64,000 bases of DNA from Chitinophaga sp. XS-30 (GTDB taxonomy: Bacteria; Bacteroidota; Bacteroidia; Chitinophagales; Chitinophagaceae), in assembly GCF_008086345.1 (NCBI RefSeq), contig NZ_CP043006.1:186001-250000 (forward strand), read 5' to 3'. The position numbers and the translations under genes are program-made. Shown here one piece after another: positions 1 through 8,000 of the stretch (positions are counted from its first letter, which is position 1; every line of letters begins with the position of its first letter). The notes under the pieces are model-generated. The model had not been told where the DNA came from, searched no databases, and saw only the letters and a list, made by a program, of their open reading frames with translations.

Positions 1-1343
1 TCCATGATGGCTTTGTACAACAGGGCGCCTACTTTGGAGGCTCCCCGGAAGTTGAAGTGTGTATAATCCCTGTTTGCCAGTGTTGTATCCCCTTCCACCC
101 ATTTAGCCATGGCGCCGTCGCCGCCCATGGCGGAATACAGGTTCCAGTAAGCAAGGCCATGGGATTCCGCTACGGTATGCTGCACTTTCAGCAATGCTTT
201 CACGCCCGGCGCCGTTACATATTTCCCCTGTTTACGGTACGATTTATCCGCCGTGCCAACGATCAGCAGGGAAGTCCGCGGAAAAATGCGGCGGAGGGAA
301 TCCACCACTTTCACCATCGTTCTCCCGTACCAGTCATATTTTGTGTTTTCCGGTTTGTACAAAACGTTTGCACCGTAATGCAGTACGATCAGGTCGTATG
401 GGCGGACGGATTGCATCTGCCGCCACATGGAGGTGCTGAGCCTGCCCAGTTCGATGCCGCTGATGCCCCGGAAAGAATAGTTGTCCAGGAAAATGCCCTT
501 CCTGCTTTCGAAACAGACGCCGTAAAAAGGCACCGGTTTGTCATCCGAAAAACGGAGGGTCAGTGCGCGGGCGGTGCTGTCTGTTGTAAAAGAGCAGGCA
601 TTGACCTTCCTGTTACCATCGAGGCGGAGCGGTTTATTGTTCACAAATACATCCCGGTTGCCGGAGCCATAGAGCAGGCTCACTTCTTCGAACCGGTTCA
701 ATCGCTTCTTATGTTTTACTGGCGTATAACGCACCCAGCTATCGGCCGAAGGCAGGAAAACGTGGCCGGATATGCCCAGTTCCGTGCCCTGTGGCGGCGT
801 ATTCATGAAATGATAATCCGTCCAGTTCCCGGAATAGGTATGCCCGATGGAGGTGCGGAAGCCTGATACTACGGAGGTGGCCGGCACATAGCCTACGCCG
901 TAGCCGCCGAAGTAAGCCTGGAGACTGTCCCGCAGGTCCTGCGTGATCAGGTCCCCCTCGATCATGGAATCCCCGAAATAGGCGATCCGCACTTTCTTGC
1001 GCTGTCCGGCCCGCAGCGCTTTGAGCGCCTCCACGAAATACTGCATGCCCGGCCCCTGAACACTGTCGGAATGCCCGTAATCCAGAATGCCGGAGTAGGT
1101 GAGGTAATCTCTTTTGATAACGGCCGCCATGACGGTATCCGTTTCCGGTGTGGCCGCAGGCTCCGGAATCACAGCCACGGTATCTTCCGGTGGAGATGAG
1201 CGGAGCTCCGCCAGTATATCCAGCGGGCGTAATGTATGGCTACCTATGGAAAAGTCGTTCGGGACGAAGGAAAGCCCTGCCAGGCAGAGCAAAGTACCCA
1301 TCACAATGACGAGTGGATAGGGATGTTTATTTCCGGTGGGCAT
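1..1343 (-). CDS. SGNH/GDSL-type hydrolase, 3' end outside the window (partial)
   Basis: The reverse-strand frame is open from an ATG at 1343 to the window edge, giving about 447 codons without a stop. An N-terminal hydrophobic stretch near residues 9-27 looks like a signal or anchor. About 120 residues in is GDSMIEGD, the block I nucleophile motif of SGNH hydrolases. Near the window edge is DYTHFNFRGA, which fits block V with the catalytic Asp and His. Family members are esterases or O-acetyl-transfer enzymes acting on cell-wall or surface polysaccharides; the substrate cannot be read here. The nearest upstream gene on the same strand, a glucosaminidase, is 62 bases away, which may point to an envelope role. 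No Shine-Dalgarno is visible at the start. Confidence 0.8.
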   Translation of the reverse strand, partial: MPTGNKHPYPLVIVMGTLLCLAGLSFVPNDFSIGSHTLRPLDILAELRSSPPEDTVAVIPEPAATPETDTVMAAVIKRDYLTYSGILDYGHSDSVQGPGMQYFVEALKALRAGQRKKVRIAYFGDSMIEGDLITQDLRDSLQAYFGGYGVGYVPATSVVSGFRTSIGHTYSGNWTDYHFMNTPPQGTELGISGHVFLPSADSWVRYTPVKHKKRLNRFEEVSLLYGSGNRDVFVNNKPLRLDGNRKVNACSFTTDSTARALTLRFSDDKPVPFYGVCFESRKGIFLDNYSFRGISGIELGRLSTSMWRQMQSVRPYDLIVLHYGANVLYKPENTKYDWYGRTMVKVVDSLRRIFPRTSLLIVGTADKSYRKQGKYVTAPGVKALLKVQHTVAESHGLAYWNLYSAMGGDGAMAKWVEGDTTLANRDYTHFNFRGASKVGALLYKAIM

Positions 1344-1405
1344 ATTCGGATGAATTGGAACTGCGCGACGTATATCCGTCTCCGTATTTTTTCACGGCTG
1401 CAAAG

Positions 1406-1921
1406 CTATTGTTTTGCGAGCTTTAAATCACCATCCAGTTCATATAATTTGTTATGTTTGATCACGGCCGTTACCCTGTCTATCCAAACCTGCCCCGCTG
1501 TGGAGTAGTTGGACTGGATCAGTTTTTTCAGCCATTCCCCATAATCATCATTCCCTTTCATGGCGGTGAACCATCTTTTCCGGGTCACCAGTCTTGCGAA
1601 ATACCGGTAGGAAGCGGTATCCGATTCAAATTCACGGTACACGGAGCGGTAAGTTTCCCCGCGTTTGGCCAGGTTGTTCTTTCCCACGATCCCGAAATGA
1701 TTCCTCAGCAACCGGGCATTTTTGCTGGTGCCCAGGCCGGATTCCAGCATGGCTACGCCAAGTATTATGCTGGCCGGAACACCGGTTTCTTTCATCAGGT
1801 TAACAGCAACGGGTTCAAATTTCTGACGATACTTTTTCAGGGTTTGGGTTTGCTGCGATGAAGCGGCCATGGTGGTAACCAGGATGCCGCTGAGCAGCAG
1901 TTGTTTTTTTACGGAAAGCAT
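1406..1921 (-). CDS. Glucosaminidase-domain protein (GH73-like peptidoglycan hydrolase)
   Basis: The protein has 171 residues with an N-terminal signal peptide (about residues 1-22, ending near ASSQQ). The rest is a single FlgJ/LytG-like glucosaminidase domain. The motif AMLESGLG carries the glutamate expected to be the general acid, and NYSTAGQVW near the C-terminus fits the conserved Tyr region of the family. Members cleave the N-acetylglucosaminyl bond in peptidoglycan. No LysM or SPOR cell-wall-binding domain is present, so this is a minimal secreted enzyme. It lies upstream of the SGNH hydrolase on the same strand, so the two may be transcribed together. Confidence 0.85.
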   Translation of the reverse strand: MLSVKKQLLLSGILVTTMAASSQQTQTLKKYRQKFEPVAVNLMKETGVPASIILGVAMLESGLGTSKNARLLRNHFGIVGKNNLAKRGETYRSVYREFESDTASYRYFARLVTRKRWFTAMKGNDDYGEWLKKLIQSNYSTAGQVWIDRVTAVIKHNKLYELDGDLKLAKQ

Positions 1922-2057
1922 GCGCTTGTTTTAAATGAGCCGATCTGCACGGTATGACTGTTTCACAAGCGCAAAATTAGGTTAATCAAGATACATAAAA
2001 TGTAATTAATATGTTAATCTGTTATAATTTAATTTTATTTTGATGGGGTTCGGGGGT

Positions 2058-2147
2058 GGGCTGATCAGCAATAACGTCCAACAGGTGCGAGAGACAAAGC
2101 CGCTTTACGCGATATCCGGCACCTTCACGTCACTTTCTGATCAGCCC
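2058..2147 (-). other. Long imperfect hairpin in the aspS 3' region (possible structured RNA or large-loop terminator)
   Basis: A perfect 11-base inverted repeat (GGGCTGATCAG at 2058-2068, CTGATCAGCCC at 2137-2147) encloses 68 bases. Inside it are two further nested complementarities: ACGT with ACGT, and AGGTGC with GCACCT. The outer arm resembles the terminator at 52479-52506, sharing ACTTTCTGrTCAGCCC. No T-run follows on either strand. It begins 10 bases beyond the aspS stop. Confidence 0.45.
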
Positions 2148-2157
2148 CTGACTTATC

Positions 2158-3906
2158 CTATTTCAGTAAAGAAAGCTTCAATTCATCCAGCTGCACCTGG
2201 TCTATCTCGCTTGGTGCGTCCAGCATTACATCGCGGCCGGAATTGTTTTTCGGGAAAGCGATGAAATCACGAATGGTTTCGCTGCCGCCAAGGAGGGAGC
2301 AGAACCGGTCGAAACCAAAGGCGATACCGCCGTGCGGGGGAGCGCCGTATTCAAATGCGCCCAGCAGGAAGCCGAATTTATGGTTCGCTTCTTCCTTGCT
2401 CATGCCCAGTGCTGAAAACATCTTTTCCTGCAGGTCTTTCTGGAAGATACGGATAGAGCCGCCGCCTATTTCGGTGCCGTTCAGCACGATGTCGTATGCA
2501 TTGGCTTTGATCTTCCCGTACTGCGCCGGATCGTCCATCAGGTGAGTATGTTCAGGCTTCGGAGCGGTGAAAGGATGGTGGCGCGCTACCCAGCGGTTCT
2601 CTTCCTCTGCGTATTCAAACAGCGGGAAGTCAATTACCCAGAGCGGCTTGTATTCATCCTTGTTACGCAGGCCGAGGCGTTCGCCCATTTCCAGGCGCAG
2701 TTCGCTCATGGCTTTGCGGGTGCGTTCTTCCCTGCCGGCGAGGATCAGGATCAGGTCACCGGGTTGCGCCTGGCACTGGTCTGCGAACAGTTGCAGGCCT
2801 TCCTCGTTAAAGAATTTATCAACAGAGCTTTTCAGCGATCCGTCCGTATTGTATTTGATATAGATCAGACCGGTCATGCCGATCTGGGGGCGTTTCACCC
2901 ATTCGGTCAGTTCATCGAGCTGCTTGCGGGTATATTCACTGCAGCCTTTGACGTTGATGCCTGTGATGAGCTCCGCTTCGTCGAATATCTTGAATCCGTT
3001 ACCGCGGGCCGGTTCACCGAGATCAACGAGCTTCATTTCAAAGCGGATGTCCGGTTTATCGTTCCCGTAATATTTCATGGCGTCTTCCCAGGTCATGCGC
3101 GGGAAGGGATCGGGAAATTCGATGCCTTTGATCTCGCGGAACACATGTTTGGTCATTTCCTCGAAATGCTGCAGGATGTCTTCCTGTTCCACAAAGCTCA
3201 TTTCACAGTCGATCTGCGTGAACTCCGGCTGCCGGTCTGCGCGGAGGTCTTCATCCCGGAAGCACTTCACGATCTGGTAGTACCGGTCGTACCCGCTGAC
3301 CATGAGCAGCTGCTTGAAGGTCTGCGGGGACTGGGGCAGGGCGTAGAACTGGTTAGGGTTCATGCGGCTCGGCACCACAAAGTCACGCGCGCCTTCGGGC
3401 GTTGACTTGATGAGATAAGGCGTTTCTATATCCATGAATCCCCTGCTGTCCAGGAAGTTGCGCACAGCACGGTTCACCCGGTAGCGGAGGGTTAGGTTCT
3501 GTTTAACGAGATTACGCCGCAGGTCCAGATACCGGTATTTCATGCGCAGTTCATCGCCGCCGTCCGTATCGTCCTGAATAGTGAAGGGCGGTGTTTTTGA
3601 GCCATTAAGCACAGTGAAACCGGAAACGGTGATCTCGATATCGCCGGTAGGAATATTCTTGTTCTTGCTGGTCCTTTCCGTTACGGTGCCTTCCACCTGT
3701 AATACGAATTCCCGGCCAAGGGGCTGGGCGTCCAGCTGATCGTTCAGGCTTTCGCCGAGTAACAGTTGCGTTATACCATAGCGGTCGCGCAGGTCTACAA
3801 ACGTAATGCTTCCAAACTTGCGGACGGTTTGCACCCATCCTGCCAGTGTCACCGGCTGCCCTGCATGTTCCATGCGCAATTCACCACATGTGTGCGTTCT
3901 GTACAT
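2158..3906 (-). CDS. aspS: Aspartyl-tRNA synthetase
   Basis: The 582-residue protein charges tRNA-Asp with aspartate. It opens with [11 protein letters not shown], the usual start of bacterial AspRS, followed by an OB-fold anticodon-binding domain containing [19 protein letters not shown]. The class II catalytic core includes the motif 2 region [18 protein letters not shown], and motif 3 is seen as GIAFGFDR near residue 530. The insertion between motifs 2 and 3 matches the bacterial GAD domain, and the length is typical of bacterial-type enzymes. The start at 3906 is an ATG and a TATCTTTG box lies 31 bases upstream. Whether the enzyme is discriminating or also charges tRNA-Asn cannot be told here. 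Confidence 0.97.
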   Translation of the reverse strand: MYRTHTCGELRMEHAGQPVTLAGWVQTVRKFGSITFVDLRDRYGITQLLLGESLNDQLDAQPLGREFVLQVEGTVTERTSKNKNIPTGDIEITVSGFTVLNGSKTPPFTIQDDTDGGDELRMKYRYLDLRRNLVKQNLTLRYRVNRAVRNFLDSRGFMDIETPYLIKSTPEGARDFVVPSRMNPNQFYALPQSPQTFKQLLMVSGYDRYYQIVKCFRDEDLRADRQPEFTQIDCEMSFVEQEDILQHFEEMTKHVFREIKGIEFPDPFPRMTWEDAMKYYGNDKPDIRFEMKLVDLGEPARGNGFKIFDEAELITGINVKGCSEYTRKQLDELTEWVKRPQIGMTGLIYIKYNTDGSLKSSVDKFFNEEGLQLFADQCQAQPGDLILILAGREERTRKAMSELRLEMGERLGLRNKDEYKPLWVIDFPLFEYAEEENRWVARHHPFTAPKPEHTHLMDDPAQYGKIKANAYDIVLNGTEIGGGSIRIFQKDLQEKMFSALGMSKEEANHKFGFLLGAFEYGAPPHGGIAFGFDRFCSLLGGSETIRDFIAFPKNNSGRDVMLDAPSEIDQVQLDELKLSLLK

Positions 3907-3937
3907 TATTCTAAGCTTTTCTTTTGATAAGGGAGGT

Positions 3938-3945
3938 CAAAGATA
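3938..3945 (-). promoter_or_regulatory. Bacteroidota -7 box TATCTTTG upstream of aspS
   Basis: The reverse strand reads TATCTTTG, an exact match to TAnnTTTG, predicting a leader of about 25-27 bases for aspS. No clear TTTG is seen at the expected -33 distance. Confidence 0.4.
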
Positions 3946-3965
3946 AGATAAGGCGGTCTGAAAAT

Positions 3966-5015
3966 CTACCTCAAAGCATTAAAATACCGTTTAATATCTA
4001 TTTCAGCTGGCAGTGTAGCGCCTTCCAGGAGGTAGCGGACAAACTGCTGAGCTGCCCAGGGAGCCAGGGAGCAGCCTTTGGAGCCCATTCCGTTGAAGAT
4101 GCCCGCCTGCGGGAAACGGGGGTGCATGCCCACCAGCGGGCGGCGGTCCGGGCCGGAGGGGCGGATAGCGGAAAGGTGGGCTTCCGTGGTGTAGGAGATC
4201 TTCAGCAACTGCCGCAGATCTTCTTCGATAACAGCGCGTTTTTCCGCAGTGGGGGCAGCATCCGCATAATCCCAGGAAAATGTGGCCCCGGCCCAGTAAA
4301 GATCGCTATCCAGCGGAACAAGCGTGATGCCCTTTTTGATGATATTGTCCGTATGGAGCGCTGCGCGGATAATAAGCGCCTCACCTTTATTGGGCAGGAA
4401 TTTCAGCTTGCCGAAGTACGGATTGGCAGGACTTTCCACGCCTTCGCAAAAGATGACCGCTTTGGCGTTTACATCACGATAACGCACGCCCTCACCTGTA
4501 AAAACCATTTCATCCGCATTAAATCTTTCTTCGCGGAGATGCAGCCGCTCCCGCCAGGCAGGCAGCAGTGCATTGAGCCGTACGTTAGCGCCTTTTACGA
4601 TGCCTGCGCCGAATGGCTGAAACAAAGTATCTGTATGGCGCGGCGCCTCCTGCTGCATCATCAGCGGCGTAGCTTCCAGCACCGGGGATTTTTTCACAGC
4701 AACGGTAAACGCATCCCTCATCTGCGCGGAGGGCCATACATTCCAGATATCCCGTTCCTGGAAGCAGGTGATGCCCAACGCTGTTTCCATCTCCCGGTAA
4801 GTTTGCGCGGCAATTGGATATATCGTTTCGTATAGCCATGCCAGTTCGAACTTCCTCCCGGAAACCGGGTTGATGATGCCGGATGCAATGCGGGAGGCGG
4901 TGGCGGGGCGGGCATCATCGTACACCAGCACCCGCTGCCCCGCTTTTTGCAGGAACCAGCTGAGCATGGTGCCGGAGATGCCTTGTCCGACGAGGATGTA
5001 ATCGTACTGCTGCAT
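3966..5015 (-). CDS. FAD-dependent oxidoreductase of the DAO (glycine/D-amino-acid oxidase) family
   Basis: The 349-residue protein begins with the dinucleotide-binding motif YILVGQGISGTMLSW (GxGxxG) followed by an acidic residue at the end of beta-2 (VLVYDD), as expected for FAD binding. IIRAALHTDN and the C-terminal IFNGMGSKGCSLAP, resembling the second FAD-contact region of DAO-fold enzymes, support the family. The substrate is not readable. An in-frame TTG at 5027 could extend it by four residues, but the ATG at 5015 places the glycine motif at the usual distance from the N-terminus. It starts only about 18 bases after the large alpha-2-macroglobulin gene ends, so the two are probably cotranscribed. 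Confidence 0.85.
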   Translation of the reverse strand: MQQYDYILVGQGISGTMLSWFLQKAGQRVLVYDDARPATASRIASGIINPVSGRKFELAWLYETIYPIAAQTYREMETALGITCFQERDIWNVWPSAQMRDAFTVAVKKSPVLEATPLMMQQEAPRHTDTLFQPFGAGIVKGANVRLNALLPAWRERLHLREERFNADEMVFTGEGVRYRDVNAKAVIFCEGVESPANPYFGKLKFLPNKGEALIIRAALHTDNIIKKGITLVPLDSDLYWAGATFSWDYADAAPTAEKRAVIEEDLRQLLKISYTTEAHLSAIRPSGPDRRPLVGMHPRFPQAGIFNGMGSKGCSLAPWAAQQFVRYLLEGATLPAEIDIKRYFNALR

Positions 5016-5033
5016 AAGACGGGGCAAAGGTAG

Positions 5034-8000
5034 TTATTCTGGTATTTTCACAACCATCCCTTCGCTATGTGCGCTAAATTCCGGTGCATACATGCATTGC
5101 AATGTGCTGATTCCGCCTGTAAAACGTCCGGCGTGTGACACGAACAAGGGATATTCCAGCACATGGGTTCCTACCGTCAACCTGTCGAAAAAGAAATGGG
5201 TCGCCAGGTCTTTCGTACTTTCATAATACCCTATTCCGTTCTCCCATTTGTACCCGCTGAGTACATTTATCGGTTCCAGGCAGGCGGGGCGCATATCTTC
5301 CAGATGTACAAATTCCATTTCACGGTTGCTCTTCACAACGATACGCATGACCACCCTGTCGCCTACCTGCAGGGGATGCTGGTCATCTATCCGGACCAAA
5401 GCATTTCCATCCTGCCGGAGCAGTTCCCGCTGTATCTGCAATGCGCCGGAAGAGGCGCTGATCTTGTCTGCCTGCTCGAAATACTGCCAATGTGCCGCGC
5501 CCCACGACAGCTGATTACCATTGCCCGAAACTGTCAGTGTAATATTACCATGTGCTGGTTTTACTGCAGGCCCGGCAATAAGGGCTTCAGTCCCTACAAT
5601 CTGTCCGCCTGCCTTGATCTCTACCTGCGGAGAACTCCCCAGCCAGTCGGTACCTGTTGCAAGCAATGCATAACAGGCCTCAGTAGTTGCCTTTGTGGTG
5701 CCCCACCCCTGTGTCTGCCTCTTTCGAAGCAACCAGGTTTTCAATGCATCCACGGCAGCAGTATCGCGGGTTATCATTGCAAAGGCTGCTATCAGCATGG
5801 ATTGGGTTTCAACCGGAGCTTCGTTCCAGCCATATCCCTGCCGGTTATCGCGCCAGTACATTCCTCCTTCTTCTGATAAAAAGGCATTTTCTTTCAGCGA
5901 TTGCATGATTTTCAATGCGGATGACTTATCGCCATTCCGGTAGAGTACAATCGCCAGCAATCCTTTATCATAAAGCGGCAACTCTTCGTTTTGTGCATGT
6001 TCCAGCAGGCTATCCATTACTGCCTGTGTGGCCGGAGAAGGAGTAAATTGCGGGAAAGCCGTTCGGGCATATAAATAAGGTAAAGCAGGAAAATGCCTTT
6101 CGCCACGCATAGCGGCGTTGTCTATGTAATTAAGTGCATATTTAATCAGGGAATCCGTTCCGGGGATGTGGCCCTTCAGTGTTTTGAGGTGAGCAAATCC
6201 CTGCAAAATATGGAGCGTAACATCCAGATTGCTTCGCATGCCACTGAACCAGGGAAAAGCCCCATCCGTCAATTGCATAGCTCTCAGGCTGTTCAGCGCT
6301 GTTTTCCCCTCCTTCTCCAGACGATAAGGATCGAATAGCGCCGCATCCTTCTTCTCTTTTAGCATTGCCGCAACCCCGGGTTTTGTATCTAAAATCTGCG
6401 ATGCTATTGCATTTGCATACAAACGCGCGAATGTCTGTTCTGCACAGGCATGCGGAAACTCCATAAGAGAGGGCAGAGACTGGATAGCTGACCATACCGG
6501 ACTGCTATTATACGTAAACAGCAGTTTCCCATCCTGTAATGTTGTGGACGTATCCGCATGCAGCAAACGATCAAAGACGAAATTCCTTGAACCGTCACCT
6601 GACATCACGAGCGGTAAATGTTCCGTGACTGTTAACCGGTCAGACAACACGGGAACAACAGCCTCCTCTCCATCGCTGAAGGAGCCACTTACTGCTGTAA
6701 TCCGGTATGTAAGCGGGCGGGCAAACTGTTGGGGGATTTTAACCTTAAACCGTACAACGGACGACTGGCCCGCCTCAGTAACAAATACCTGCGGAGAAAA
6801 GGCGTCCAAGGACTGACCAGTAGCGTCATCAATGAACGCCAATTTTACGATCCCGGTCAGCTGCTTGTCTGTTACGTTACTAATTTTTGCGCCAAGTTCC
6901 AGTTCATCCCCTTCACGCAGGAAACGCGGTAAATTGGGAACCACCATCAGCGGTTTCTGGGTGATGACCGTACTTTTGGCCAATCCGAAAGAAGCATCCC
7001 GGGTATGGGCCAATGCGCGGAAGTTCCACTGCGTTAAAGCATCAGGCATCGTAAACCTGAGGTTTACAAGCCCTTTTTTATCCGGTACAAGATGAGGAAA
7101 GAAAAAAACCGTTTCATTAAAGTTTCTCCGTGGCGGTGGCAACATCTCAATATTTACGGGTATTTTCTGTTCCGGGAACATGTTCATATCAAGAAGACCT
7201 GCGCTGCTGCCATATATAGCAGTATATTGCAGGGCAGCGGTACTCATGCTCCTTTTTTCCCAAACCATGGCCTCCCGCATCGTATGCGCTGCTGCGATAC
7301 CATCCATAAGGTAATTGTAGTCAGCAAGGTCATCGTCCCAACCGGGATCGGACTGTTTGACCATATTATTGATACCGCTCCACTTTTCAAAATTGTCTTC
7401 TCCATCCCATTTCCTGAATTCCCACCGCAATTCTCTCCGCGAAGGTACCTGCCAGTCGCTTTTTTTAATTTCGTCCAATGACGCGTCATACATGGAAGCC
7501 AGTAATTCAGCTCTGCCGGCACCGGAAATCTGCAATTGCCAGCTTTCTTCCTCCCCGGGCAAAAGCTTGTTCCGGTGCGTAGCCACTTTAATATCAAGCG
7601 GTTCCCGCCGATCGGTCACATACACATCCACAAAACGGGTGAACAGCCGGTTATCCTGCACATACGCAAAGGAAAAGCGGTTGGGATAACCAACATACCT
7701 TCTTTTCATCGGGAAGATGAATGCTGTCACCGGCCCTTCTGACCGGTGTGTGGCAGTTTGCAGTGAACGTCCCGATTTTTCCTGTATGCTTTGCAGCAGG
7801 AAAGCCGGACCCGCTGTTACCACCGCTAATGATAACTTGTCACCAGGCAAAACCACCTGTTGGTAACTGTAATGCAGACCAGCGTACTCCGGAAAAGCTG
7901 CTGTACCGTCCCACAACCGAAAATATCTCCGTTCTTCAACAGATTTGCCATACGGATCTTTCCCTGATATCACGATCTCATACCAACCGGCATTCAGCGA

